DNA of 64,000 nt from Labia minor (GCA_963082975.1 OY720350.1:37306660-37370659); one strand, 5' to 3'; counted from the first letter of the stretch, positions 23,771 through 35,073 are shown. Numbers and translations are program-made. Notes: generated from the sequence alone by a model not told the origin.

Positions 23771-24833
23771 AAAGCTAATCTTCTTTTTCCTTATTTATTT
23801 TTTATGTATAATTAAGTAATTCAACACAATTAATTAATTAATTATTTTTTTTCACTTATAAACCAGTCCACTTTATTTAGTTACTTTTTTTAATAATTTT
23901 ATGAGAAATCAATATTACAAATTTTTTTTTTTCTTCTTAATATAGTAAGTATTATAATTCATATTGGTATTAATAAATAATCTAGGATTTTCACGTGTTG
24001 ATCTTTCTGGACCTCTCTTGTAATAATTTATTACCAAGGTAATAATTTAACATTTAATAAATAAATTATTTTTTCTATTCAATTATTAATAAATGCATTT
24101 TAATCGATATTCATTTTAAATTATTTTTTAATTAATATTTAATAGATATTACTAATTTTTTGTTTGAGTGACGAATAATTTCCAAAAAAAAAAAAAAAAT
24201 AAATTAAAATATTGATTGAAAGTTAAATTAGGGTATTTCTTTTTCCATCGAAAAGTGATAAGCCACTCGGCCAATTCGTTGTGATAGATAAAGATAAAAG
24301 AAAATATTTTTTTTCTTTAAATTATATATATTTCTTGAAAAGTGATTAAAGTATGATGCCAATCTGACTGGCTGAATGAGCATTACTAGGTAATTATATA
24401 TATATAATAATTATTTTTATTAAAGAAGTCAATTATTGACTTGTAAGTTGGGCTATTATATCCAATTCACCTCCATTTACTTCAATTATTCCCTCCTTTT
24501 TCCTCTTTTAGTAAATAATAACTAATATATGGAAAAATTACCTTTTGTAATCATTTATTTACAGGGAAAAGATGAAATTAATTAAATAAAATCTATGTGA
24601 AGTGTGTGTGGGGGGAGGGATAATACATCAACTAACACAGAATATACTCTTGGCCGCTATTTAAAATGTTTAAATAATTATTTTTTTATTAAAATAAATA
24701 TATTCAAATAGTCATGATGATGAGAGCAATTATTAAAATAATAAGATTGTTCAAATGAGAAAGCTAAAAAAATGTATCATGCATCATTAAAAAATAAAAA
24801 TTATATATATATATATAGATATGTATATATATA
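23771..24833. other. AT-rich intergenic stretch
   Basis: No gene or named transposon was seen. Confidence 0.45.
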
Positions 24834-25559
24834 CGAGGGGAATTCACAAAGTAGGTTACGTTTTGGAATTAAGACAAAAATTTAAAAAAAAATGTTTTTT
24901 ATTATATACCTACATTTGAAAAAGCAACTAAAATACTATTTTCCTACATAATCGCCAAAAAATTTGAGACATTTATCGTAGCGATGAAAGAGCTTCGAAA
25001 TTCCTTCCTCATAGAAATCCGCCGCCTGTTAGAGGAAACCGTCGTTCACCATAACCGAACTTTCCTTCAGTTTTTTTTGCAAATTTCACGCACTTTATTG
25101 TACAAAATTGTTTCTCAAAAGTTAGGCTACCTTAAGTTTTGTGCCAGGTGGGTATCAAAGCTTCTGACAGACCAGCACAAGGGTCAGCAAATGGCTGCCT
25201 CTTTGTCATTTTTGGAAGCCTACGAGTACCACGGTGATTCATTCCTTGATCGAATCGTAACGGGAGACTAGACTTTGGTGAAACACGTGACGTATGAGAC
25301 AAAATTGCAATCTATGGAGTGGGTCCACACAGATTCTCTCAAAAAACCACGAAAGTGTTTGCAAACTCAGGCGGCGGATTTCTATGAAGAAGGAATTTCG
25401 AAGCTCGTTCATCGCTACGATAAATGTCTCAACTTTTTTGACGATTATGTTGGAAAATAGTATTTTAGTTGCTCTTTCAAATGTATATAATAAAAAACAT
25501 TCTCCTGTACTAGTTTTGTCTTAATTCCAAAACGTAACCTACTTTGTGAATTGTCCTCG
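24834..25559 (+). mobile_element. Fold-back mariner derivative with dead transposase
   Basis: 726 bp flanked by TA. The two ends are inverse copies over about 192-195 bp (24834-25028 and 25368-25559), far longer than ordinary mariner ITRs. The right arm holds the real 3' end of the transposase (QAADFYEEGISKLVHRYDKC...DYVGK, stop at 25458-25460). The left arm is that same 3' end inverted, replacing the native 5' end. Between them lies an HTH and early catalytic segment: SRTLLYKIVSQKLGYLKFC, ARWVSKLLTDQHK, FLDRIVTGD. The codon after the first catalytic Asp is TAG, and a frameshift-free continuation (KHVTYETKLQSMEW) then jumps by internal deletion to the C-terminus. It cannot encode an active enzyme. 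Confidence 0.88.
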
Positions 25560-25561
25560 TA

Positions 25562-28133
25562 TATATAAATGCGCAGTTTATTTTCTTCTTTTCCAAAAGG
25601 CATTAATGTTAAATATTGTTTATTCTTTATTCCAATTCCAATTTATGTATTACAACTTACAACATAACCACATTGTTCACCCATCAAAATCAACTATAAA
25701 AATTCATTGAATAGTAAAATATCTAAACATATTTCTCTCGTTGATAAAAAAATATAATAAATATATTTATAGTAAAATTTGGTGTGTTTGAGTTTATCAG
25801 ATTTTTTAAATAATAAAAAAAATCTTATTCTTTTATTATTCATTTTTTGCGACACGCGATCTTTTAATATAAAATAAATAAAAATTCTGATTAAGAAATT
25901 TTTTCAGGTTTGAACTTCTCTTATTATATAATGCTTTTAGTAAATGAAATTACTGCTTTATATTACTCTAGCACTCCTCCCCACCCTTTATTTTCTTCCA
26001 TTACTATCTGTTTCCGTTTCTAGACGATTAACTTATCTTCTAGATAGAAATTCACTAATTCTTCCCTAAATGTGCTGCTTCTCTCCTTTCAATTCGCGAA
26101 CTCTGTTCTGTTCTTCGTATTTTCATTAAATTCTCAAGTATGAGGCAATGAAATGGCATTTTGGGCCCGGTAGAAGAGGGGGGAGGGGCACTATTTAAAA
26201 TAGAAACTCTTCAACAACGAAAAGGATTCTTCTTATGCTGTTTTGTTGTTGTTGTTTTTTTTCTTTCATTTTATTTTATTTAGCTAATCTCTCCAACAAG
26301 TCTTCTATCTTTCACTTGAATGCATTTATTCATGCCTTCCACTCTTTTAACTTTCTCTCACACATACTTTCTTTCTTCTTTTTTTATTTATTTTCGACTC
26401 CATTCTACTTCACCGCTAATGTTTTATGTATTATTATTATAGAAGACTTACTCGTCACACTTAAAAGCTTTTCCAATATATTGTGTACTTATTATGACTA
26501 TTTAGAAATTAATCTATATAAAAAAGATGTTGGAATTTTTTTTTAACAAATCTAAAAATATTCTTCTACTAAACTTGGCAAAATTTATTTTTTTATATTT
26601 TTAACTCCCACTCAAAAGATTAAAATCTGAAGTATGGTAGGCAAACGGAATTAAATTATTCTTGAATCCATTGAGATGTGATCTGTGTAATTTAAACAAT
26701 AAATTGAATCGAATTTTATTAATTATTACTTGTGAATTTATTCTTTAGTTTTGAAATAAAATGTCTATAATTTTGAAACAATTATTACATAAAGAAAATT
26801 GATGGCCTAATATGGTATAATGTATAACCGAGGGATATGGCGCACAATTCGAGTTTTTGCCAAATCTCAAACTCTAATGCTTATTATGACAGGATTATTG
26901 TTAATAGTACCTAGAGCTATAAGGTATCATAGCAAAAATTACAGTTTTATTCATAAAATAGGAAATACTTAAATAAAAAAGATAACTAAGGGGCGGTGAT
27001 ATTCTGCAACTAGGGGTAAGGGATATTGAAAATGGGAAATTTTACATGTAAAAGAAAAATCAAAAAAATCAAAATTAAAATGTTTATTTATTTAATTAGG
27101 AAAACATAATTTAAATAATATATTTACACAAGTCTAGAACTAGGAATATTTCCCTTCTCTTACTAAATTGTTTGGGGGGTTCAATTTTTCACTCGCACAT
27201 TGTATTTGTCATATCACTCCTCCGACACAATTTTATCGAAAGTTTTGCAAATAATAAACAATGAGGGATATGTGAATAAATAAGTCTTAATAATATTATA
27301 AACTTTAAAAAATGTGCAAAAAAGTAAAATAAACTATACTTACAATATCAAATATTGTAATTGTTGACTTATTAAAGGATTTAAATTTACATATATACTA
27401 AAATTATTATTAATAAATTATATGTTTTATTTATTAAATTAAATATAAAATTAATATATTTATATTAATCGATGGGAAGTTTAAAATTTAAATTAAAACA
27501 AAAATTTAAAAACAAAAACAAACCTATAAATAATTCATAGGATAATAACACATTATAATTTAATAATTAATTCCAATTTGAAGTATAATCTACTTTATTA
27601 TGATTACTTTTAATCACTTTCTTCAACGCCTTTTCTAATAAATAAAAATATTAACAATTCTTAAGCTACCATCTATAACTTTTACTAGTAATAATATTCT
27701 TTAATACTGAAATACTGACTTTCTTTCAAAACATATTCTCTATTTATATACTTTATGTTTATTTGAATATAAATTCGCTATATTGAGTTATAATATATAT
27801 ATATATATAATTTAAGTCTTTCGGTTTTCATGGAACAGGAACAGGAAAAGGCAGGTTGGGAGGATAAGGGAGTTACCCTATGATCAAAGGATTACATTTA
27901 CATTGGAACCTGGTTGCAAAATAAAGTGATGGTGTGTTGGATTGAAGATTGGGAATAGAAGGATCTAGGATAGAGAGTACCCCCAAGGTATAGGTATTTC
28001 AAATATCCCAAAGCATGGAGTGGATTGGTGAATATGATGAATAAAAAAGAAAAATTAAAAATAAAGAAATTATTTATAATGAATCACAAAATGAAACTTT
28101 TATTTCATTGAAATTTGAAAAATAGAAAAGAAA
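25562..28133. other. AT-rich intergenic stretch
   Basis: Over 2.5 kb without a recognisable transposon or gene. The frame at 26235-26546 is Phe/Leu-rich and rests on T-rich sequence; 27830-28020 is more balanced but has no long frame. Confidence 0.45.
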
Positions 28134-28660
28134 ATAAGTTGACCTGTGGCCAGGTCCGAACCGACCGACGGTTTGAAGTAAATTAATTTCCAGCTACAGA
28201 AACAATTTCAAATAATTTTAATATATCTATTAATGTAATATAAAACAGATATGGATACATAAATAATAAATATAAACATTTTTAATTTTATTTTATTTAT
28301 AATATATATATGCAAGACCAGGCTGTAACGTCATGAATGACTGGATGACGTCATATAATTTTAAATCAAGAAAAAACTAATAAATATGATTTTTCTCGAG
28401 GATAAAACCAATACAAAGTGCATGATTCGTGGTGATATATAAAAAATCTCATGTGAAATTTGGTGTGAAAATAACCCTTCCCTTCCTATCGTCGATCGGT
28501 AATACTACTACTTCCGGTTTCCGGATTTGCACCAAAAGTTGATCAATTCATCCCACTCATGCATTAAGTAAATATACCAAATTTCATCAAAATCCGTTCA
28601 GCCGTTCAGGCTGTACACATCTATACGGACGGACGGACAGACATCATGCTAAAAATACTT
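28134..28660 (-). mobile_element. HINE-2 copy, left part of an element split by two insertions
   Basis: Reverse orientation: it starts AAGTTGACCTGTGGCCAGGTC (3' hairpin) and the subterminal repeat CCGACCGACGG, then passes TGACGTCATG and the CCGGTTTCCGG module to a GGAC microsatellite and CATGCTAAAAATACTTTT. Here it is interrupted. Its missing 5' part is found at 29588-29605 and 30109-30187. Confidence 0.85.
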
Positions 28661-29587
28661 TTTACCGACCGACGATATTAAGGGAGGTATTGTTTTCACA
28701 CCAAATTTCACATGTGGAGATTTTTACATATCTCCACGAATCATGCATTTTCTTAACAGAAAAAAGTATTTTTAGCATGATGTCTGTCCGTCCGTCCGTC
28801 CGTCCGTATAGATGTGTACAGCCTCAACGGCTCAACCGATTTTGATGAAATTTCGTATATTTACTTAATGCATCAGTGGGATGAATTGATCAACTTTTGG
28901 TGCAAATCCAGAAACCGGAAGTGGTAGTATTAGCGATCGACGATAGAAAGGGAAGGGTTATTTTCACACCAAATTTCACATGAGGAGATTTTTTTATATA
29001 TCACCACGAATCATGCATTTTCTTAACAGAAAAAAGTATTTTTAGCATGATGTCTGTCCGTGCGTCCGTCCGTCCTTCCGTCTGTGCGTATAGATGTGTA
29101 CAGCCTGAACGGCTCAACCGATTTTGATGAAATTTGGTATATTTACTTAATGCATCAGTGGGATGAATTGATCAACTTTTGGTACAAATCCGGAAACCGG
29201 AAGTGGTAGTATTAACGATCGACGATAGGAAGGGAAGGGTTATTTTCACACCAAATTTCACATGAGGAGATTTTTTTACATATCACCACGAATGTATTGG
29301 CTTTATCCTCGGGAAAAATCATCTTCATTATGTTTTTCTTAATTTAAAATTATATGACGTCACCCAGCCCTTCATGACGTCACAGCCTCAGGTAACGCCG
29401 GGTAACGCCGGCTACTTCAGCTATATATTATAAATAAAATAAAATTAAAAATATTTATGTTATATGCCTATCTGTTTTTTATTACATTAATAGATATATT
29501 AAAATTATTTGAAATTGTTTCTGTAGCTGGAAATTAATTTACTTCAAACCGTCGGTCGGTTCGGACCTGGCCACAGGTCAACTTATT
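28661..29587 (+). mobile_element. HINE-2 copy with two internal modules, inserted in a T run
   Basis: Complete element from TACCGACCGACGATA to GACCTGGCCACAGGTCAACTTAT. The module from TTTTTAGCATGATG through the GTCC microsatellite to GGAAGGGTTATTTTC is present twice (period about 270 bp). The 3' part is of subtype A, with a GGTAACGCC direct repeat. It interrupts the reverse copy exactly inside that copy's ACTTTTTTCTG run, which defines both ends to within a base or two. Confidence 0.88.
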
Positions 29588-29605
29588 TCTGTTAAGAAAA
29601 TGCAT

Positions 29606-30108
29606 TTATTAAAGCTTTTGTGGTTATTTTGATAATTATTAAGGGAATTTTTATTAAAAGACCACATTATTTGTATAAAATTATTTATTAAATTAAAATA
29701 ATTGTACAACGTTTCAACTGCTTATTCTGCAGTCGTTTTCAAGTAACCGTACGCTTGCTCCGATTCAAATGTGTATTTATGTATATATCTTGATTATAGA
29801 AATAATTTACTATCTTTATTATAGAGACATAATGCACTATCATCTTCTTGATCGTAAACGCTTGCTTTGTCAATTGCTGCTGACTTCATGTTGAGATTAA
29901 GAATTGGCGGCAAAAATTGGAGCCAAAAATTGGCGCCAATATCACTGCCTATATAAGAGGTGACGTGTCCCAACATGCATCAGTCCGCTTGAATCGGAGC
30001 AAGCGTACTGTTACTTGAAAACGACTGCAGAATAAGCAGTTGAAACGTTGTACAATTATTTTAATTTACCAAATAATTTTATACAAATAATGTGGTCTTT
30101 TTTAATAA
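29606..30108. mobile_element. Penelope-like insert with inverted terminal repeats
   Basis: 503 bp flanked by a perfect 14-bp target duplication, TTAAGAAAATGCAT (29592-29605 and 30109-30122). The arms are inverse repeats of about 130-140 bp containing ACGACTGCAGAATAAGCAG, GAAACGTTGTAC, an AATAAT/AATAAA-type tail and GGGAATTTTTATT. The centre has a TATA-initiator promoter and a 60-codon reverse frame with no recognised domain. Long, variable-length target duplications rule out hAT and Tc1 and fit target-primed insertion. Inverted terminal repeats plus a CGAAACGTT hairpin motif fit Penelope-like elements. No RT or GIY-YIG domain is present, so the class is inferred. Confidence 0.6.
29950..29985 (+). 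promoter_or_regulatory. TATA-initiator core promoter in Penelope-like repeat
   Basis: TATATAAG at 29950-29957 and TCAGTC at 29980-29985 place the initiator A about 32 bp downstream of the TATA box, the usual arthropod spacing. Two other copies of the repeat begin at or within a few bases of this initiator. Confidence 0.5.
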
Positions 30109-30187
30109 TTAAGAAAATGCATGTTTAGTGGAGATTTGTAAAAATCTCCATATGTGAAATTTGGTGTGAAAACAATACCTCCCTTAC
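30109..30187 (-). mobile_element. HINE-2, right remnant of the split copy
   Basis: Continues the element begun at 28134: AGTGGAGATTTGTAAAAATC, CACCAAATTTC (inverse) and ACTATTGTCGG, where the 5' subterminal repeat is lost. Confidence 0.8.
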
Positions 30188-30250
30188 TATTGTCGGAAAA
30201 ATGGAAAGGGATCTGGAAGAAACTGTTAAAGAAAAAATTTATTTATTTTT

Positions 30251-30535
30251 ACTATCTCGTAATTTTTCACATTATTAATAATTGTATAAAACTGCTATAT
30301 ATAGAATTTCAGCTTGATTGATTCGCTGAAATTACCAGAATTAATTTTTTAACACTGCAAATCTCACGCTCCAACACGTGACGTGGTGCCATCAAAAAAA
30401 GCCAAACATGCGCTAGTTTAATATTTATTATTTATAATTTATAAAATAAATTAAATTTAATTGAAATATAATATATTATGTTATTTAATCCTATTCAAAT
30501 TGCGAGATAGTCGAGTGGAGACACTTCAGCTAATT
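30251..30535 (+). mobile_element. HINE-1 copy, internally deleted
   Basis: ACTATCTCGTAA is joined directly to TTTTTCACATTATTAATAAT, deleting the microsatellite and CCGGAAG module. The 3' half is complete to GCGAGATAGT, hairpin and AGCTAATTTT. Both termini kept and the middle lost is the expected pattern of an internal-deletion derivative. Confidence 0.8.
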
Positions 30536-31516
30536 TTAATAATATAATCATAAAAAGTATACATTATATATTTGATTTGTTTTATATCTATTTTGAATTT
30601 ACACTTTATACGCTATATTTTCAATTTATTTTTTAATTTATGAATATAAATGATCTATTAAATGTGAAAATATATAGTTTACATACTATATATAATAATA
30701 TTCTTCTTTCAATATTTTTTTAAATTTATTTGTTACTGAAATTCAATAATTATGTTTTGTTGTATAAAGTTTTTTTTTTCATTTAATTGTCAATAACCCC
30801 TGCAAAAGTTAAAAGAATTTTATTATATAGTAAAACAAATCAAAATTGGAATCTATCTACCAAACATTTAAAGTCCTTTGATGATGAATATACTTTTATT
30901 ATTTTATTTCCTATATGGTTCATATTAGTTGGACAATAAATTTTAGACAAAGAATTATGTTTGTTGACGCAGCTCAACATATATATTTTATATTTAATGT
31001 TTATATTAATGCAAATTAATTATAATCCAGGTGATGAGTCGCCCCATCTTGAATAGAAAAATATAATTGACAAGATAGGAACGCTTGTCCGATGATTTTT
31101 TTCCTGTTGGTGTTTAGTATTCTATCGTTATATCTCGTCTCGTCAACACCTATTACCTTCGGCCCCTCGTTCATCCTTTGTTTCGTCGTGTGTAAGTTCT
31201 TTCATTCTTTACTATTTCGAGTATAAGTCAAATGTTGATTCTAGCTTTACTTAATAGTTTACTTATAAAGTTTATATATTATTGCTCAATTAAGAAAGAT
31301 CGTATCACACACCCCTTCAATTCCAATGACTTCATAAAAGTAATAAGTCATTCAAATATATTGAAGGTTCTACTTAAAGATTAGTTTTATTCTTAATTTT
31401 TCAAGAGGTAAAATTATATCTATCTTTACTTTCTTTCTTCGGGACGACGCTTTCATCTTTCCAGATAATTTTGATGACGTCAGCCACTTCGGAGAAACGC
31501 TGCCAAATACCGAGTG
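30536..31516. other. AT-rich intergenic stretch with a CpG-bearing patch
   Basis: 31030-31200 is less AT-rich and ends in a donor-like TGTGTAAGTTC (GTAAGT at 31192-31197); it may be a first exon, but nothing else supports this. Otherwise nothing was recognised. Confidence 0.35.
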
Positions 31517-32452
31517 CGCCAGAGAAACTTACTTATTTGAAAGGTCAATAAAAACAAAAGTATTTCAGTTATTGTTTTAATTTTTTTTTATATTTGAGAA
31601 TACAATATCCCAATTTTTTTTTCATGCAGTCTTAAAAATGACATCGAATAAATGGCGACCCCCATTGCTCATATAGTGATGAAGTCGATTTTTGAAATTC
31701 GTATCCACTCTTTGCAGCATATCAATCGGAATGTTGGCAATGGCGTCGCAAATGTTGTTCTTGAGGTGTGCTATGGTCCGTGGTCGATCGGCATAAACCA
31801 GGAATTTCAAATAACCCCATAAAATAAATCACATGGAGTCAAATCTGGAGAGCGTGCCGGCCATTGGAGATCGCCTCTGAGAGAGATGAGGCGGTCGGGG
31901 AAATGTTGTCGCAACAAATTCATTGAGTCTCGTGTTGTGTGTGCTGTGGCTCCATCTTGCTGAAACCAAAACGTTCCTAACGTTCATTTCTTCGAGTCTT
32001 TGAAGAAAAAATTCCTCGATCATGTTCCTGTAACGAGCTCCATTCACGGTAACTGTGCGTTCGTTTTCTTCAAAAAAATAAGGACCAATTATTCTCATTA
32101 CCGACATCGCACACCAGACAATAAATCGCTCACAATTAAGTGGGTTCTGGTGAAGCTCACGTGGATTTATACCACACCAATAACGCATGTTGTGTTTGTT
32201 GGCGCAGCCGGAAATGTGGAAGTGAGCCTCGTCACTGAAAAAAACGACCGCGTCTTCAGGCAGGTTGTCAATCAACATTTCACATGCATTTTGACGGGCA
32301 ACAAAATCGCGTTCAGTTAATTCTTGCACAACAGCCAATTTATAGGGATGAAATTGAAAGGAACTTTCCCCTCCAGATGCGCCCCCTCTCGCCCCTCTAC
32401 CCGCCCAACTCACCGCGCGGGAATTTTTTCAAATAAGTAAGTTTCTCTGGCG
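31517..32452 (-). mobile_element. DD41D-type Tc1/mariner element with decayed transposase
   Basis: 936 bp with perfect 26-bp inverted terminal repeats (CGCCAGAGAAACTTACTTAT at each end). The reverse strand encodes a transposase catalytic domain: VFFSDEAHFHISG (first Asp), RYWCGINPRE, GPYFFEENERTVTVNG, then in a shifted frame WFQQDGATAHTTR (second Asp), and PDLTPCD (third Asp). Spacing between the last two is 41 residues, so DD41D. A one-base insertion precedes WFQQDG and a frameshift follows PCD; the C-terminus (RPRTIAHLKNNI...GGRHLFDVIFK) is open again at 31622-31810. The N-terminal HTH region is missing. No clear TA duplication was seen. Confidence 0.82.
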
Positions 32453-32607
32453 AATCATCTCGCTGCACATTCGTAAAAACATCTTTTTGTAACTATTTTC
32501 GTCCTCAGTTGCATCATCTTTTTACTCATAAACATTTAGAATCAAAAAACATTTCATATTTAATTTATTTAGTTTATAAGTCTATTTACATCTATAATTT
32601 ATATATA

Positions 32608-32961
32608 CAGGGTGTCCCAAAATGAAAGAGCAGATTTCAATTTCGTATTACTGACAAACTATGAAAGATAGAAAGGATTGTCATTGGATAGAGGAAGGTT
32701 CAAAGTTTTGACACTACATCATGCACTCAATATACACGCATCAACTCGTCCCTGTTTATTGAATGACAACTTCAATAATTCGATTTCGCAGATCTTGAAG
32801 AGTAGCTGGCAAAGGTAGGACGAACACTGTCTCTTTTATGTATCCCCACAGAAAAAAATCACAGGGAGTAAGATCTGGGGACCTGACAGGCCTGAAACAA
32901 TGAACAAGGTCTTCTTGTGCATCTCTCCCAATGTTAAGTGTATGATATAGTGTATGGTGTT
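32608..32961 (-). mobile_element. 3' fragment of another DD41D-like element
   Basis: Starts with a CAGGGTGTCCCAAAATGAAAG terminus after TA. The reverse strand encodes RSPDLTPCDFFLWGYIKETV and LPATLQDLRNRIIEVVIQ then stop, the third catalytic Asp and the C-terminus of the transposase. It is cut off at 32961, where a poly(A)-tailed retroelement fragment begins. Confidence 0.7.
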
Positions 32962-33113
32962 TTTTTTTTTTTTATTTATAAGGAGGGGAAAATCCACGCG
33001 GACACCCCGCTGTAAGTTGGTGTCCCAACGGGGTAGTGCCGGACTCTAACCGGCTAAAAAAAAACCTTTTTTGGACCTTTGCAGGTGCCTCCCTGGAACC
33101 ACCGTATCTGTAA
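32962..33113 (-). mobile_element. 3' end of a non-LTR retrotransposon with poly(A)
   Basis: On the reverse strand, a GC-richer 3' UTR (CGGTTAGAGTCCGGCAC, CGTTGGGACACC, GCGGGGTGTCCGCGTGG) ends in TATAAATAAA and a long poly(A), seen as the T run at 32962-32980. The sequence is of the R1/LOA-like kind in general appearance, but no coding part remains to prove the clade. It interrupts the DD41D-like fragment next to it. Confidence 0.6.
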
Positions 33114-34929
33114 ATTATCATTTTCAGATCAGAAATAATAATTTGTTTTAATGGAGTTTTGTTAATTATTTTGTTTATTAATCAAACACTCACCAGGCGA
33201 CCGTGCAATACATAAATATTAGATTTTTTTTAACATTATAAGTTAACTATTCCCATAGATTGCCCCAACAATGCTTTTCTTTTTAAGTGTATATATTAAT
33301 ATTATAAAAATGTATAAAACAATAATTTCACTTTTTAATATTTTATTATAATTTCTTTTTTAAATGAATGGGGCTGAGAGCTGAAATGTTCATTGGTCTG
33401 TATATATAATAGATATGTAACATAAAATATTATTTTGTGTCGGCCCTTGATATTCCCAGTTTCCATTATCGCATATAAATCAGCTACTCCATTAAAACTA
33501 TTGTTTACAACTTTTCCATCCATTCGTAAATAATAATAACTTCAATAACATTGAAAATATGGAATAAATTTAAATATAAATTGAAAAATTATTGAATAAT
33601 TAGTGAATTTTTTGATTGAAACAAAAAAAAAAACTGAATAAATAAAAAAAAATAAACAATTCAATGTCAACTTACATAACAAGTAGCTAACCAAATTGAT
33701 ATTTTGAGTGATATATGCACATTTAAAAAGAAAAGAAAAATGAATTCTTTCAAAAACCATGCCTCACTCCCTCAAGAGTGGATGCGAAATCTCCTATTAA
33801 GCTGAGAAAAGACTTTCTGAATAAACGGATCAGCAGGATCCCTTTATCAGAAGGACCGATGCTCTTATTTTTATTTCCCCAGTGAGTTTGGTGCCCATTA
33901 CATCTGACAATACAACATGGAAAATATGTTTTCCATAAAGCAGATATAAATTTATGATACCTATAGAAATCGATATAATATTATAGTTGGAACAAATTGA
34001 AAACTATTCACTCCTTACATTTCCCCAAAATTTTAAAAAAATAAATTCTGAACATCCAAACAAAATATTTAATATAATGTCTATAAAATATATATTTATC
34101 TATTTAATCTTATAAGTTGTATAAGTTATAAGTCGTATATAGTACTTAGAACATCGACCGAATAAAATATATTTAGATATATATATAGCTTTGCCTAAAC
34201 ATTTGTTTATATATATATATATTGTATTGATATCAATCAATATAATATTATGTTGTTCCAAAAGTAATTTTTGTTTCTATATGCAAAGTTTTGAAAATCA
34301 AATAGATTTCATATGTGAAAAAGACATTTACAATTTTATTTAAAAAATACGGTTATTTAAAAAATTGATATAACAATTTATCTGACATTAATTATTAGAC
34401 TAAATTTCACAACATCCACCATATTTACCAAATCTTGCTCTTTCAGTTTACAACCTATTTCGGTCATTACAAAGTTAATTTAATAAAATAATCCTTAAGT
34501 CATCAATATCAAAAATCATTTAGATAAATTCGTAAGACTTTCTGAAAGGAAAATTTCTTTTTAATCATATTTCTATCAAATATTATTCTAAAATATATTT
34601 CAGATTAATTGTTATATGAACTTTTAAAAAGAAAAAAATATGATTTCTAAATAACCGTGTTTCTTAAATAAAATTATTTTATGAAAAATGTATTTCTATA
34701 CCTACAGAAATTGATTTTCATGTCATTGTGTACGTGACATAACATTGTACGTGAGCATATCGTTAGTAAATATATTTTGGAAAATGTTATGTTGGCAAAT
34801 CTTCTTGTCAAATTAATAAGTCGCTTGATTCATTGCAATATGATCTTATAATATCCTTTCAATTATTGACATATGTTGGATTAATTATTTTTACCCACAA
34901 ATGTACATATTCAACAATTATAATATGTA
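33114..34929. other. AT-rich intergenic stretch
   Basis: The reverse frame at 33335-33523 starts MDGKVVNNSFNGVADLYAIM and looks less compositional than most, but no homology is recognised. 33770-33960 is more balanced but has stops in all frames I checked. No gene is supported. Confidence 0.35.
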
Positions 34930-35073
34930 ATTATTAAGGGAATTTTTATTAAAAGACCACATTGTTTGTATAAAATTATTTATTAAATTAAAATAATTGT
35001 ACAACGTTTCGACTGCTTATTCTGCAGTCGTTTTCAAGTAACCGTACGCTTGCTCCGATTCAAGCGGACTGAT
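34930..35073 (-). mobile_element. Penelope-like repeat starting at its transcription start
   Basis: Single arm of the repeat seen at 29606-30108, on the reverse strand. It begins ATCAGTCCGCTTG, exactly the initiator of the parent promoter, runs through the GACTGCAGAATAAGCAGTCG stem-loop and ends ...AATTCCCTTAATAA. It abuts a HINE-2 copy whose terminal hairpin is cut at the junction. Confidence 0.6.

Noticed and set aside
26235..26546. 103-codon frame on the forward strand
   Set aside because: It is dominated by Phe, Leu, Ser and Tyr from T-rich sequence, with no motif, conserved block or context. Treated as compositional.
32000..32320. 106-codon forward frame
   Set aside because: It is antisense to the recognisable DD41D transposase on the reverse strand.
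33335..33523. Reverse 62-codon frame MDGKVVNNSFNGVADLY
   Set aside because: No homology recognised, no splice or promoter context, and the second half is AT-rich filler. Left within the intergenic entry.
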